From assembly GCA_005116895.1 (NCBI GenBank), contig SWDO01000018.1, forward strand, positions 12,892 through 63,809: a stretch of DNA of 50,918 nucleotides, given 5' to 3'. A program made the translations under genes and the position numbers. The stretch comes from Nitrospira sp. Lineage in GTDB: Bacteria > Nitrospirota > Nitrospiria > Nitrospirales > Nitrospiraceae. The notes under the pieces were generated by a model. It did not search any database and was not told the origin of the DNA. It saw nothing but the letters and a program-made list of their open reading frames with translations. Positions 17,339 through 26,685 of the stretch are shown here, piece after piece (the stretch's first letter is position 1; each line of letters begins with the position of its first letter).

Positions 17339-20127
17339 AATCGTCGTCGCACCAGCTTGATTGATTCCATGATGAAGAATGGCAGCAGGCCCAGGGCCCC
17401 CATCAACCCCCAATCTTCCATCGGCAACGGTGCAACCTTGAAGATCGGCGCAGCCGCTGGAATCGTGAGCACCGCGACCTGCACGGCCAGCGAGAGGATG
17501 AAGGCCCACACCAGCGGACGGTTCGTCCAGACACCTAACTGGAAGAGCGACAACTGTTCGCTCCGACAGTTGAAGACATGTACCAGTTGCGCCACCACCA
17601 GCACCGTAAAGGCCACCGTCCTGGCTTGATCGAGCTCCTGATGCAGCCCATAGAGGCTATAACTGAATGCGCCTAACGCAATCAATCCCAGCATCAGCCC
17701 CTCTCCGCCGATCGCCAGTAATCGTCCTCCGTCCAGCAACCGAGCCTCCGGACGGCGAGGCGGACGCGACATCAGATCAGGCGCCTTGGGATCGACCGCC
17801 AGCGCCAAGGCTGGGATGCCGTCCGTCACGAGATTCATCCAGAGAATCTGAATCGGCAGGAGCGGCAGGGGTAGGCCCAGCAGCGCCGCAAACAGCATGA
17901 CCAGCACTTCGCTCAGATTGCACGACAAGAGGAAATGGATGGCCTTCCGGATGTTGTCGAAGACCCCCCGGCCTTCTTCCACCGCTGCCGCGATGGAGGC
18001 GAAATTGTCGTCCGTAACCACCATGTCGGCAGCTTCTTTCGTCACATCAGTTCCGGTGATCCCCATCGCGATGCCGATATCCGCTGCCTTGATCGCAGGC
18101 GCATCGTTCACGCCGTCGCCCGTCATGGCCACGATCCCGCCTCGGCATTTCCAGGCCTGGATGATACGCAATTTGTGCTCCGCCGAGACGCGGGCGTAGA
18201 CCGTGATGTGCTCCACGCGCTGGGCCAGTTGGTCCTCGGTGAGATCGTCGATCTCCTGGCCGGAGAGTGCCGAGCCGTCACCGTCAGGCAGACCTAAATC
18301 TCTGGCAATGGCGAGCGCCGTCTCTTTGTGATCCCCGGTAATCATCACGGTGTTGATGCCGGCGTTCCGGCAGAGACGAATGGCCTCCGCAGCTTCTGCC
18401 CGCACGGGATCTTTCATGGCAAACAAACCGAGGAACACCAGATTCTTCTCGACCACATCGGTCGAGAGATTCAGGCCATGCCCGTCGAGGCGCCGATCCG
18501 CCACAGCCAGCACGCGAAGCGCCTGGTGTGCCAGGGATGCGTTGATATCGAGTAGGATCTTCCGTTGTTCATCGCCCATGGGCTCGATGCGCCCGTCGAG
18601 GGTCCGACGATGCGTGCAGCGGGAAAGCAGGACATCCGGCGCCCCTTTCACATAGGCCATGCTCCCGTCCGCCGTGCGACGGATGATGGTCATCATTTTT
18701 CGTTCGGCATCGAAGGGAATTTCTGCTTCGAACGGCGCGCTGCCCTCCAAGCCTTCCTTCGTTAATCCGACCTTCGCCGCCGCAACCAGAAGAGCGCCTT
18801 CCGTCGGATCACCGATCACCTGCCATGTTTCCTTTTCTTTTCGCAATGTCGCACCATTGCACAGCACGGCTGCCGTCAGCAGTTCGCGCAGGGCCGGAAG
18901 TTGGCTCAGGTCTATGTTCTGGGTGTTGAGTTCTGAGTTGTCGGAGTGAAGCTTAATCCCTTTTCCGGGCAACTCAGAACCGCTTTCTCTCACCTTCGAC
19001 GTCTCACGAATTTCACCGACTGGTGCGTACCCTTCACCGGTCACGTCGAAGGCCGTGTCGCCCACGAACAATTTCGTCACCGTCATCTCGTTCTTCGTCA
19101 ACGTGCCCGTTTTGTCTGTGCAGATGACCGTGGCCGATCCGAGCGTTTCGACTGCAGGCAGTTTACGAATCAGCGCATGCCGCTTCACCATGCGGGTCAC
19201 CCCCAGCGCCAATGTAATCGTCACTACGGTGGGGAGGCTTTCCGGCACGGCCGCCACAGCCAGACTCACCGAAGTCATGAACATGGTCACCAACGGCTCG
19301 CCGCGCAGATAGCCCAAGGCGAACACAACGGCGACCACAGCCAACGCCAGCCACAAGAGGGTGTAGCCGAACTGCTCGAGTCGGCGTTGCAGCGGGGTTT
19401 CCGTCCGTTCTGCCTCCGATTCCTTATGAATCATCGAGGCGATCCGGCCCAGCTCCGTGTTGAGCGCCGTCGCAACGACCAGCGCGCGGGCCTTGCCTAA
19501 GACCGCGATGGTGCCCATGAATGCCATATTGGTCCGGTCGGCTAAGGACACGTCGGGCCCATCGAGGGCGGTTGCTGCCTTCTGAACCGGCGTGGATTCG
19601 CCGGTCAGCGACGCTTCTTGAACCTGGAAGTTTGTGGCATAGATAAGCCGAGTATCCGCCGGGATACGGTCGCCGGCTTCCAGGAGAATGACATCTCCGG
19701 GCACCAACTCGCGCGCGGGGATGGATCGAAGCACACCATCACGGAGCACCTGAGCGGTCGCCACTGACATTTTTCGAAGCGCAGCCAAGGACCGCTCGGC
19801 CCGGAACTCTTGCACGAACCCGAGCACACCGTTGAGAAACACGATGGCAAAGATCGCTGCCGCATCGAGCCAGTCTTCCAAAAGACCGGAGATGATCGCC
19901 GCTCCGATTAACACCCAGACAATGACGCTCGCGAACTGAGAGAGAAACAGCTTCACAAGTGACGGTGGCGGAGCTTCGGGCAGTTCATTGAGGCCGAATT
20001 CGGCATGACGCCGTTCGACTTCCTGGCCGACGAGCCCATGTTCGGCATCGCTGCCAAGAATGGCTGTGAGCTGATCCGGTGTGAACTGCCAGGTCTTGGT
20101 CGTCTCATTCTCCAGTAACTGAGGCAT
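17335..20127 (-). CDS. P2-type cation-transporting ATPase (Ca2+ or related)
   Basis: This 930-residue pump couples ATP hydrolysis to cation movement across the inner membrane. It has the cation ATPase N-terminal domain, the actuator motif LTGES, the phosphorylation motif DKTGT (Asp about 338), the hinge [10 protein letters not shown], and M4 with [12 protein letters not shown], whose PES is typical of P2 pumps. The C-terminal half carries four further membrane segments ([15 protein letters not shown] is M6). These features resemble bacterial SERCA-like or PMR1-like Ca2+ ATPases, but the exact ion is not determined. I chose the ATG at 20127 because AGAAGGA lies 9 nt upstream, although two closer upstream starts exist. 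The N-domain has a 30-residue polar insertion with an inverted repeat in its DNA. The gene ends in ATGA overlap with an ackA remnant. Confidence 0.9.
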   Translation of the reverse strand: MPQLLENETTKTWQFTPDQLTAILGSDAEHGLVGQEVERRHAEFGLNELPEAPPPSLVKLFLSQFASVIVWVLIGAAIISGLLEDWLDAAAIFAIVFLNGVLGFVQEFRAERSLAALRKMSVATAQVLRDGVLRSIPARELVPGDVILLEAGDRIPADTRLIYATNFQVQEASLTGESTPVQKAATALDGPDVSLADRTNMAFMGTIAVLGKARALVVATALNTELGRIASMIHKESEAERTETPLQRRLEQFGYTLLWLALAVVAVVFALGYLRGEPLVTMFMTSVSLAVAAVPESLPTVVTITLALGVTRMVKRHALIRKLPAVETLGSATVICTDKTGTLTKNEMTVTKLFVGDTAFDVTGEGYAPVGEIRETSKVRESGSELPGKGIKLHSDNSELNTQNIDLSQLPALRELLTAAVLCNGATLRKEKETWQVIGDPTEGALLVAAAKVGLTKEGLEGSAPFEAEIPFDAERKMMTIIRRTADGSMAYVKGAPDVLLSRCTHRRTLDGRIEPMGDEQRKILLDINASLAHQALRVLAVADRRLDGHGLNLSTDVVEKNLVFLGLFAMKDPVRAEAAEAIRLCRNAGINTVMITGDHKETALAIARDLGLPDGDGSALSGQEIDDLTEDQLAQRVEHITVYARVSAEHKLRIIQAWKCRGGIVAMTGDGVNDAPAIKAADIGIAMGITGTDVTKEAADMVVTDDNFASIAAAVEEGRGVFDNIRKAIHFLLSCNLSEVLVMLFAALLGLPLPLLPIQILWMNLVTDGIPALALAVDPKAPDLMSRPPRRPEARLLDGGRLLAIGGEGLMLGLIALGAFSYSLYGLHQELDQARTVAFTVLVVAQLVHVFNCRSEQLSLFQLGVWTNRPLVWAFILSLAVQVAVLTIPAAAPIFKVAPLPMEDWGLMGALGLLPFFIMESIKLVRRRL
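18930..18980. repeat. Inverted repeat inside the ATPase N-domain insertion
   Basis: GTTCTGAGTTG (18930-18940) and CAACTCAGAAC (18970-18980) form a perfect 11-bp inverted repeat with a 29-nt loop. It encodes part of a polar stretch ([19 protein letters not shown]) between two conserved parts of the nucleotide-binding domain. The frame is preserved. It may be a small inserted palindromic element. Confidence 0.5.
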
Positions 20128-20409
20128 AGCGGACATCCTTCTCACTGAAACAGCAACCAGAGCCTTAGTCCGGTTGCGAAATTAACTTGCGGTGGCATAA
20201 CTGAATTCAGCTACCGTCCACCTGAGCTTGGCTTCCACATGAGCTGCCTAGATGTTTGAGGTGGTAGTAGATCCTGACGCTAGTCCGACAGATGTGTGTG
20301 GAAGCGCTTCTGGAACGATGGAGCGGTCCCCCTGAGACGACCGAAGACGAAACCGAACCACGTGCTCCGGCTCACGACCTTTGCGATGGCTGACGCTTTC
20401 AGCCTCCTG

Positions 20410-20886
20410 CTACCCCAACGCCGAGTCAATCCACCCGCCCACATAATGCGTGATCGCAATCACACTGATGCCGATCACGACGTGTTCCACAATGACTTTC
20501 CAAGCCGGAATCTGCTGGGCTCGCGCCAAGAGATAGCTCAGCACCCCGAGCAGCATGAGGCCCCATCCCACGCTCACCGCCATGGCTACGTCTAGAGGCA
20601 ACAGCAACACCGGCACGACAAAGGTTAACGCGATCAGAAACTTGGCTACAAAGGTGGTGATGGTCGATTCCCATATTTCTGACACAACCCCGTTATTCTT
20701 CGACTCCTCAGCAACGTGCATGCCTAAGGCATCCGACATCGCATCGGCAATCGCAATTGTCAAAATGCCGCCGATGACAACGGTTCGTGAGTGGGTGCCT
20801 GAATGGAGCCCTACCATCAGCCCCAATGTCGTGATCACCCCGGACGTGAGACCAAAGCTCAGACCGGTTTTGAACGATGCTTTCAT
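20410..20886 (-). CDS. VIT1/CCC1-like membrane protein
   Basis: The 158-residue product has several hydrophobic segments and the hallmark start of the CCC1/VIT1 family: GLSFGLTSGVITTLGLMVGL, then an AIADAMSDALGMHVAEES segment after the second helix. Family members move Fe2+ or Mn2+ into stores or out of the cytoplasm. It is shorter than the eukaryotic and full-length bacterial proteins (about 230) but keeps five hydrophobic stretches. I chose the ATG at 20886, with GAAGG about 5 nt upstream. Substrate is inferred from the family. It lies between the P-type ATPase and a dead Crp/Fnr copy. Confidence 0.75.
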   Translation of the reverse strand: MKASFKTGLSFGLTSGVITTLGLMVGLHSGTHSRTVVIGGILTIAIADAMSDALGMHVAEESKNNGVVSEIWESTITTFVAKFLIALTFVVPVLLLPLDVAMAVSVGWGLMLLGVLSYLLARAQQIPAWKVIVEHVVIGISVIAITHYVGGWIDSALG

Positions 20887-20934
20887 CAACCTTCGTTGCC
20901 GATCCCCACGCTTTCACCAAAGAGCATCTTGCCC

Positions 20935-21230
20935 GGCACGAGCCGTCTTTGTAATCGATGAACCCCAGCTTGCGAAACTTAGTCCTAAAGAAACTGATGC
21001 GAGAGCGGGTGGTACCGATCATCTCGGTCAACGTTCCCTGACTGATCTTGGCAATGACCGTCTCCGTCTCGCTCCCCTTCCTCACATGGGCCGACAACAG
21101 CAGTGCCGGCACTGGCCGATTCTCGAGGGGGATTACACAATTGATCCACCAAATCCTCTTGGACTCGGATCGAATGCAAGAGCACAAAAGACATACATAC
21201 TTTGCCAACCCTGGGCTATCCCTGACGCGG
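20935..21230 (-). pseudogene. Crp/Fnr regulator remnant B
   Basis: Two different reading frames carry pieces of the same regulator. LLHSIRVQEDLVDQL is in one frame. ETVIAKISQGTLTEMIGT and SRISFFRTKFRKLGFIDYK are in another. Both match the intact gene at 23581-24249. A frameshift therefore separates the linker helix from the HTH, and the cNMP-binding domain is absent or unrecognisable. With remnant A this makes three copies of the locus within 7 kb. The rest of the 20887-21316 interval shows nothing else. Confidence 0.75.
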
Positions 21231-21316
21231 GCGGCACATCGTGCCGACCTTGTGGCGATGCAATGTCTCAATGAAGACCGTGATGCCGACCTGATGGAAC
21301 CGGGACGAGGAAGCGG

Positions 21317-22177
21317 CTAGCGTTGCTTGAAGTACCGGAAGAATTCAGAATCTGGACTCATCACCAAGGTCGATCCAGCCTTAAAGGCGATCTTGTAGGC
21401 TTCCATTGAACGCGTAAATTCAAAAAACTTTGGATCTTGGCGATAGGCATCGGCATAGATCCGAAACGCTTTGGCATCGCCGCCGCCTCGCAGTTCCTCC
21501 GATTCTTTATAGGCCTGGGCTAGGATAATTTCACGGTCCTTTTCGGCTTCTGACCGTATTTTTTGTGCCTCCTCCGCGCCTTCAGCCCGATACTGCTTAG
21601 CCTGCCGCTCTCGTTCAGCTTGCATACGCGCAAAAACCGCCTTCTCGTTTTGTTCGGGCAAATCAGCCCGCTTGATCCGAACATCCTGAATTTCGATGCC
21701 GTACACGGACGCCTTCTCATTTGCTCGTTCCGTGACCACCTTCATAATATCGGCGCGTGTGCTCGAAACGATCTCCAGTAACTCATGTCGGCCCAACTCA
21801 ACGCGGAGCTCGGAATAAATAATATCGTTCAGCCGTTGGAGCGCCCCCCGTTGACTTTGGAACGCTTGATACACTTTCAACGGATCGGTGATCCGCCATT
21901 TGGCGAAATTATCCAACAGCAGCGTTTTCTTATCCGATGTAATCACGTCCTGCGCGTTTGAATCATAATCTAGCAATCGCTTCTCGAAGTACGTCACCTC
22001 CTGCACGAATGGGATTTTCACGTACAGCCCTGGTTCGGTAATGTTGCGGACCGGCTTACCCAGCTGCACGACGATGGCCGTCTGAATTACATCCACGACA
22101 AAAATGGGAGACGCTCCAAGCATAAACACGATGCCAATGATGGCAAGCAATGCGATGAGAAGTCGCGGTTTTGTCAT
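21317..22177 (-). CDS. hflC: HflC, membrane band-7 protease modulator
   Basis: The 286-residue protein has one N-terminal membrane helix (LLIALLAIIGIVFMLG) and an SPFH/band-7 domain (VVQLGKPVRNITEPGLYVKIPFVQEV), followed by a long charged coiled coil (AERERQAKQYRAEGAEEAQKIR). HflC pairs with HflK to form a membrane cage around FtsH and limits its proteolysis of membrane proteins. Its ATG overlaps the hflK stop by 4 nt, the usual arrangement. An ftsH gene lies 10 kb away in this window at 32.0 kb, on the opposite strand. Confidence 0.93.
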   Translation of the reverse strand: MTKPRLLIALLAIIGIVFMLGASPIFVVDVIQTAIVVQLGKPVRNITEPGLYVKIPFVQEVTYFEKRLLDYDSNAQDVITSDKKTLLLDNFAKWRITDPLKVYQAFQSQRGALQRLNDIIYSELRVELGRHELLEIVSSTRADIMKVVTERANEKASVYGIEIQDVRIKRADLPEQNEKAVFARMQAERERQAKQYRAEGAEEAQKIRSEAEKDREIILAQAYKESEELRGGGDAKAFRIYADAYRQDPKFFEFTRSMEAYKIAFKAGSTLVMSPDSEFFRYFKQR

Positions 22178-23301
22178 GATGAGTGGGCCCTTGATTTTAT
22201 AGTGGGAGGTGACTCCTGTCGGAATTCCTCAACCTCTGATTGTGGGACGGGTTTGACCAATGGCTTTGAGCCGGGTCGAGAGAGTCGATCCAACGGCAGA
22301 TAGGGGAGCACGCGCTCGCCGCCCTTCCCGTCGATGATGACCTTCTCCATATGCGGGAGAATTTCTTCCATCGTCTCGATGTAAATCCGCTTGCTGATCA
22401 CGTCCTTTGCTTGGTTGTACTCTTTTAAGGTGGCAAGGAAACGATTCGCCTCGCCTTGCGCGCGGTTCAGGCGTGCCTGCGCAAACCCCTTTGCGCGGTT
22501 CACCAATTCCGCGGCTTCCCCTTTCGCTCGCGGGAGAATGTCGTTGCGATAGCCCTGAGCCTGATTGATCAGCTTTTCTCGGTCTTCTTTCGCGTTCGTG
22601 ACATCCTTGAATGCGGCAGCCACCGCTTCCGGCGGATCGACGTCTTGGAGTTGGACAGCGGCGATCTGCACGCCGGATTGGTACTGATCAAGAATCGTTT
22701 GCAGTAACGTCATGGTGTCTGCTTGAATCACGGCTTTACCGGTGGTTAAGGCCTCGTCGATCTTGCTCTTGCCGACCACCTCTCGCATCGAGGCCTCGGC
22801 GGCCTTGCCGATGGTTTCATCGATATCCGCGACGTTGAACAGGAAGTCGCGGGCTTCCTTGATCTTATATTGGACGATGAACTCGATCCCGAGGATGTTC
22901 ATATCGCCGGTCAGCATCAGGGCTTCTTGGGGCACCATCTGCTGGCGTCCCTGCTGGGTAGTGCGGAAACCGACTTCCACTCGAAAGAGTTTCTCAACCT
23001 TCGGCTGGAGGACAGTTTCCACAAAGGGAATCTTGAAATGCGGTCCGGGGTCTGCTGCGCGAACTGGAACCCCAAACCGTTTCACCACCCCTTCTTCGTC
23101 CGGTGCGACGATAAACACGCTCTGCCAAACCAGGAGGATCAGGACGCCCGCAATGAGGATATTCCGTACGCCACCTGAGGGAAGAAGGTTCTTCAATCCC
23201 CCAGAGGGAAAGAGGTCCGTGAATTGCGTCTTGGCCTGCTTGAGCGCTGCCTCAAGCGGGTCCGACTTCTTGCCCCATGGCTCTTTAGGATCCCATGTCA
23301 T
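22174..23301 (-). CDS. hflK: HflK, membrane band-7 protease modulator
   Basis: The 375-residue protein begins MTWDPKEPWGKK, a usual HflK N-terminus. It has a single membrane helix (ILIAGVLILLVWQSVFIV), the SPFH domain (EEGVVKRFGVPVRAADPGPHFKIPF) and a coiled coil rich in Glu, Ala and Arg. It ends in a proline-containing tail. HflK forms hetero-oligomers with HflC and associates with FtsH. I chose the ATG at 23301, where GGAG lies 11 nt upstream. The frame stays open 44 codons further, but that part does not look like an HflK protein. It is likely co-transcribed with hflC. Confidence 0.92.
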   Translation of the reverse strand: MTWDPKEPWGKKSDPLEAALKQAKTQFTDLFPSGGLKNLLPSGGVRNILIAGVLILLVWQSVFIVAPDEEGVVKRFGVPVRAADPGPHFKIPFVETVLQPKVEKLFRVEVGFRTTQQGRQQMVPQEALMLTGDMNILGIEFIVQYKIKEARDFLFNVADIDETIGKAAEASMREVVGKSKIDEALTTGKAVIQADTMTLLQTILDQYQSGVQIAAVQLQDVDPPEAVAAAFKDVTNAKEDREKLINQAQGYRNDILPRAKGEAAELVNRAKGFAQARLNRAQGEANRFLATLKEYNQAKDVISKRIYIETMEEILPHMEKVIIDGKGGERVLPYLPLDRLSRPGSKPLVKPVPQSEVEEFRQESPPTIKSRAHSS

Positions 23302-23580
23302 AAATAGTTGGTCTCCAGGCATTAAGACATACCTGTGAACAGCGCTCGGAGTTGTAACGCTGAGCATAATGAAGCAGCCTGTCGGTGTCTGTTCAGAATT
23401 GCTCACTACCGAAGACATACGAAAGGCGGGCAAACGGACGTGGCCTGGCCTGGATGAGCTGAAGCAATGGAGTCAAATCAGCCGGAGTCTTTGGTGTCAC
23501 ATCCCGGATGTCCGTTGATGAAGCACCCTTGTATGAGCGTAGGATGAACGGAGCGCTGCAGGAGCTTTTACCCTGTGCTG

Positions 23581-24249
23581 TTAGTCGTGGAGCACGACGT
23601 TGAGGAGAGAACTATGCACGTGCAATCCGCCGTTCCGGCGCGACCCGCCTTTGTAATCAATGAACCCGAGCTTGCGGAACTTATTCATAAAGAAACTGAC
23701 GCGCGAGCGGGTGGTGCCGACCATTTCAGCCAACGTTTCCTGACTGATCTTCGCAATGACCGTCTCCGGCTTGCCTTCCTTCCCAAAGTGGGCCAACAGC
23801 AGCAGCGCCCGCGCCAGCCGCTTCTCGCTGGAATTAAACAGTTGATCCACCAAATCCTCTTGGACTCGGATCGAGTGTGTCAGCAAATAGGACATAAATG
23901 CCTCAGAAAACCTGGGTTGTTCCTGAAGCATCCGGAGCATCGCGGCTTTCTCGATGCGGAGAATGCGGGAGTCTTCCAAGGTGATCGCGGTCGCCGTACG
24001 AATTAGTTGACCCACGAGGCAGGTTTCTCCTAAAAACGCGCCCCGCTCAAGAATCGCCACGACGGCTTCCTTGCCATGCTCCGAGAGCACGGTCACTTTC
24101 ACCTTGCCCGACTGGATATAGAAGACCGCATCAGTCGTATCTCCCTGTGAAAAGAGAATCTGATTCTTGGGGGATGGGAGAATCGTAACGTCTTTGTCGG
24201 TCTTATTGAGGAACAGGTCCAGATTGAACGGGGTTCGTATGCGTACCAT
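23581..24249 (-). CDS. Crp/Fnr-family transcriptional regulator (intact copy)
   Basis: This 222-residue regulator has an N-terminal cNMP-binding beta-roll (residues about 20-110; QGDTTDAVFYIQSGKVKVTV and ERGAFLGETCLVG), a dimer helix, and a C-terminal winged helix (about 150-205; ISQETLAEMVGTTRSRVSFF then KLGFIDYKG). It has no Fnr-type Cys cluster, so oxygen sensing through an Fe-S cluster is unlikely. The beta-roll lacks a clear RxS cAMP-binding pair, so the ligand is unknown. The ATG at 24249 has GGAGG 7 nt upstream. Two broken copies of its 3' half lie at 17.0 and 20.9 kb. It precedes hflK-hflC on the same strand by 280 nt. Confidence 0.88.
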   Translation of the reverse strand: MVRIRTPFNLDLFLNKTDKDVTILPSPKNQILFSQGDTTDAVFYIQSGKVKVTVLSEHGKEAVVAILERGAFLGETCLVGQLIRTATAITLEDSRILRIEKAAMLRMLQEQPRFSEAFMSYLLTHSIRVQEDLVDQLFNSSEKRLARALLLLAHFGKEGKPETVIAKISQETLAEMVGTTRSRVSFFMNKFRKLGFIDYKGGSRRNGGLHVHSSLLNVVLHD

Positions 24250-24263
24250 CACCCACCCTCCTC

Positions 24264-24476
24264 TTAGCGTCCGCGGTTCAGGGAATAGGATCCGCCGGAC
24301 GACGAGACGGGGGCCTGCAGGCTATCCACGCTCTGTTGCATTTCCCTCAATGCCAGACCGATCTGTTTGACCGAGCAATGGCGCAGGGCATGGATACTGT
24401 CTCCCATCCAGAGCCGAAGGCCTTTTTTTGAGGATGAATTCAGCGTCAAGACATACGTCCGTGGTGTGCTCTTCAT
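24264..24476 (-). CDS. Small protein of unknown function
   Basis: The 70-residue frame has a near-ideal GGAGG site 5 nt before its ATG. The product is mostly polar, with a Leu/Gln-rich helix (IGLALREMQQSVDSLQA) and a Ser/Gly-rich C-terminus, and has no signal or membrane segment. I recognise no family. It lies 14 nt upstream of the Crp/Fnr gene and is likely co-transcribed with it. Confidence 0.6.
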   Translation of the reverse strand: MKSTPRTYVLTLNSSSKKGLRLWMGDSIHALRHCSVKQIGLALREMQQSVDSLQAPVSSSGGSYSLNRGR

Positions 24477-24555
24477 ACTGTCCTCCGTGGTTATCGTGGC
24501 CCGCTGCTTCACGCTCGAACCGAGCCTGAAACAACAGCCCATATTGAGTTTTCTG

Positions 24556-24924
24556 TCACGCCGAGCGAAAGACCGCAAGCAGATCACTCAACGCCATGGT
24601 CTTCTGTTTCAGCACAGCCCGCTCCGCCTTCAGCTCATCCAGCGCAACTGCCTTCGCGGCCCCGTCTCCAAGACACGCCATGATCAGCGAGTGCACGCGA
24701 TCACACTCCTGCTCGACCTTTGCCTTGACCACCAGGTTGACTGACAGCATATCCAAGACCGTGGCTCTGGTCGCGGCGAGATGCGCCTGTAATTCGGCCT
24801 CTGGATAACTGATCCGCGCTGCCTCGCTCACACAGCGATCCATGCTTTGCGCCAAGAAGGCGTACAATCGAGCCAGCGTGTCCGTGATATCAATGTGGCT
24901 ATGAACGGTAGATTGAACGGTCAT
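24556..24924 (-). CDS. Small alpha-helical protein of unknown function
   Basis: This 122-residue product is predicted mostly helical, with long amphipathic stretches (residues about 15-100) and two Cys. It has AAGGAG 9 nt before its ATG. It contains no recognised catalytic or binding motif. The frame LNVVLKAKVEQECDR to LKAERAVLKQKTMALSDLL suggests a helical bundle. It is one of a series of small minus-strand genes (24264-25387). Confidence 0.65.
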   Translation of the reverse strand: MTVQSTVHSHIDITDTLARLYAFLAQSMDRCVSEAARISYPEAELQAHLAATRATVLDMLSVNLVVKAKVEQECDRVHSLIMACLGDGAAKAVALDELKAERAVLKQKTMALSDLLAVFRSA

Positions 24925-24990
24925 GATTCATGCTCCTTTCAGATGCAGACGCTATTGCGCCTCGATCGTAGCTTGTGTAGCGTGAGGTGA

Positions 24991-25176
24991 TCAGCTTCCG
25001 GGCCCCGGCACGGTTTTCACGGAAAGACTCGGTTCCGACGCCCCCTGCATCGACGCCTTCAGTTCCTGGATGGCCCGTTCGACATCTTGCTCCGTCGATC
25101 CAAACCGGTCTCCCATCACCTTAATGGCCTGAGCAATCGCTTTCTTCATCTTTGAGATCTGTTCTTCTGTTGTCAT
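24991..25176 (-). CDS. Small protein of unknown function (61 aa)
   Basis: MTTEEQISKMKKAIAQAIKV begins this short helical protein. The rest is polar and ends in SVKTVPGPGS. A GAGAGGGG site lies just before the ATG at 25176, and a longer upstream frame lacks support. The helical start with repeated Lys/Ala resembles many small cytosolic proteins, and I cannot assign a family. Confidence 0.6.
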   Translation of the reverse strand: MTTEEQISKMKKAIAQAIKVMGDRFGSTEQDVERAIQELKASMQGASEPSLSVKTVPGPGS

Positions 25177-25219
25177 AACCCCTCTCTCATCTGTGCATCT
25201 CCTCAATGGATCTAATCGT

Positions 25220-25387
25220 TTAGGACACCCGGCCGACGCGTCCCGCGACCACGTGGATCATCAGCAATATCATCCCGCCCGCAAGCAGGGTCCAGGAACT
25301 CTGAGTCGCAACCGTGGCTATTCCAGCCCAATGCAACCCTCCGGCAATCAATCCGAAACATAAGAACAGTGCGGCGTAGCCCACCAT
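25220..25387 (-). CDS. Small two-span membrane protein, DUF1328-like
   Basis: This 55-residue gene is short but well supported: AAGGAG lies 6 nt before the ATG, and the frame ends in a proper TAA. The product has two hydrophobic segments (YAALFLCFGLIAGGL and TLLAGGMILLMIHVV) joined by a short loop with a HWAGIATVA stretch. This pattern resembles DUF1328-type membrane proteins, which are small and of unknown function. Identity to that family is only by pattern. A competing frame on the same strand (25212-25403) is a shadow. Confidence 0.55.
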   Translation of the reverse strand: MVGYAALFLCFGLIAGGLHWAGIATVATQSSWTLLAGGMILLMIHVVAGRVGRVS

Positions 25388-25689
25388 CTTGGACTCCTTT
25401 CAAGAGTTCCGGCGCTTTGGGAACGTTCTCTGCACATTCTGGGATTTATCCTCAACTCCAAACAAGGACATAACGTCCCCCTGGCAGGCGGAGCCAAGAA
25501 TCAACAGCTGTAGGAACCGATCCTGGCCTGAAGGCACTCTCTGGCGTCGAAGCGACTGAGACCGCTGACACGGTTGCGTAGGAAAGAAGAAGGGAGTGCG
25601 AGCAACAATACAGTCAAGGCAACTCAAACGTCAGGGAGAAAGCACCTCGACCATGCCCCCTCTCCCCTCACTCGTATTGGAGTCTAAGA

Positions 25690-25767
25690 TAATTAACTAC
25701 ATAATGTCAAGTATTATATTGCCATGCACTCCTTGAGCTTATAATATTAACCATATTTTGTTAATTA
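25690..25767 (+). promoter_or_regulatory. AT-rich promoter and dyads upstream of the XRE regulator
   Basis: This sits in the 25388-25786 gap, where I see no gene. A consensus TATAAT lies at 25740-25745, with TTGCCA 15 bp upstream (a short spacer). TAATTAAC at 25690-25697 and GTTAATTA at 25760-25767 are inverted copies. Closer in, ATTAAC (25746-25751) and GTTAAT (25760-25765) form a dyad with an 8-bp spacer that covers the start region. Autoregulation by the downstream XRE protein is a plausible but untested reading. Confidence 0.45.
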
Positions 25768-25786
25768 CCGCACAAGGAGATTGCTC

Positions 25787-26662
25787 ATGCCCATTGCACT
25801 GCTCATCCGGAATCGCTTGAAAGAATTGAAACTAGGGCAGCGAGATCTCGCCCGTGCGGCTCATGTGACTGAATCGTATATCTCACAGCTGCTGACGCAG
25901 AAAAAACTCCCGCCCGCGCCGAACCGGACTGACATGTACAAGAAGATCGAACGTGCCTTGAAATTACCTCAAGGACAACTGGCCAAACTCGCCGATCAGC
26001 AGCGCCTCGAACAACTCAGGAAACGGCTCGGAGACCAGCCGACGCCTCTCCTGCACAACGTGCGGGAATTGATCCTCCGCAAGTGTCATCCCAAAAAGAC
26101 CAGGCAGATCCGCACGATTTTTGAGAAACAACACTTCGGCGAACTCGAGCGGTTCGTCACACAGAAGCTGCTGGGCGTCGTCAAAAGTGTCGCTCGGCAG
26201 GAACTCGACAATCCGACATGGATGCGCAAGGTGGCTCGGCTGAGCAAAAAAAGCTACCCACAGATGCGCGTCACTGTGCTGGAGTTCTTAGATACGACGA
26301 TCTTCGATCTCTCAAACGAGAACTGCATGGCGTTCCTCAACCCCTTGCTCGAATCCTGGGATATCGACCTTGCCACCTTTTGCATTGAGATTGTTCTGAA
26401 CCGTCGAGTGGCACCGGGACACCATAAGACGTTCGAGTTTATGGAACGAGGACCAGATAAGACGTCAGGCGAGGAGCCTGGACTGAAGGACTTTCTCCAA
26501 GATCCTTTGCTGAGTGGGGACGTGAGCGAAGAAGAACTCATGTTTCTGCGCGCACTGACCTTCGAGAACAAACGACCGACCCCACTCTACTATTACCGTG
26601 AACTTCAGAGCCTCAGAGATCCGTTGCATTTTCATCCCCCGACCAAGAAAGCCTCCGCATAA
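25787..26662 (+). CDS. XRE-family transcriptional regulator, 291 aa
   Basis: Residues about 5-60 form a Cro/C1-type HTH (IRNRLKELKLGQRDLA, then HVTESYISQLLTQKK) placed at the N-terminus. The remaining 230 residues are largely helical, with an unusual repeated PTPLLHN--ELILRKCHP stretch and several FE/EL-rich helices. I know no named family for this C-terminal part, so the signal sensed is unknown. The ATG at 25787 has AAGGAG upstream, and two upstream codons (TTG CTC) are less likely as a start. It is the only strongly AT-flanked plus-strand gene in this region. Confidence 0.7.
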   Translation: MPIALLIRNRLKELKLGQRDLARAAHVTESYISQLLTQKKLPPAPNRTDMYKKIERALKLPQGQLAKLADQQRLEQLRKRLGDQPTPLLHNVRELILRKCHPKKTRQIRTIFEKQHFGELERFVTQKLLGVVKSVARQELDNPTWMRKVARLSKKSYPQMRVTVLEFLDTTIFDLSNENCMAFLNPLLESWDIDLATFCIEIVLNRRVAPGHHKTFEFMERGPDKTSGEEPGLKDFLQDPLLSGDVSEEELMFLRALTFENKRPTPLYYYRELQSLRDPLHFHPPTKKASA

Positions 26663-26685
26663 TGACACACCGGATTGGCGCATGG

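Noticed and set aside
20555..21274. 239-codon plus-strand frame
   Set aside because: It crosses the VIT1-like gene and Crp remnant B and reflects their antisense strand.
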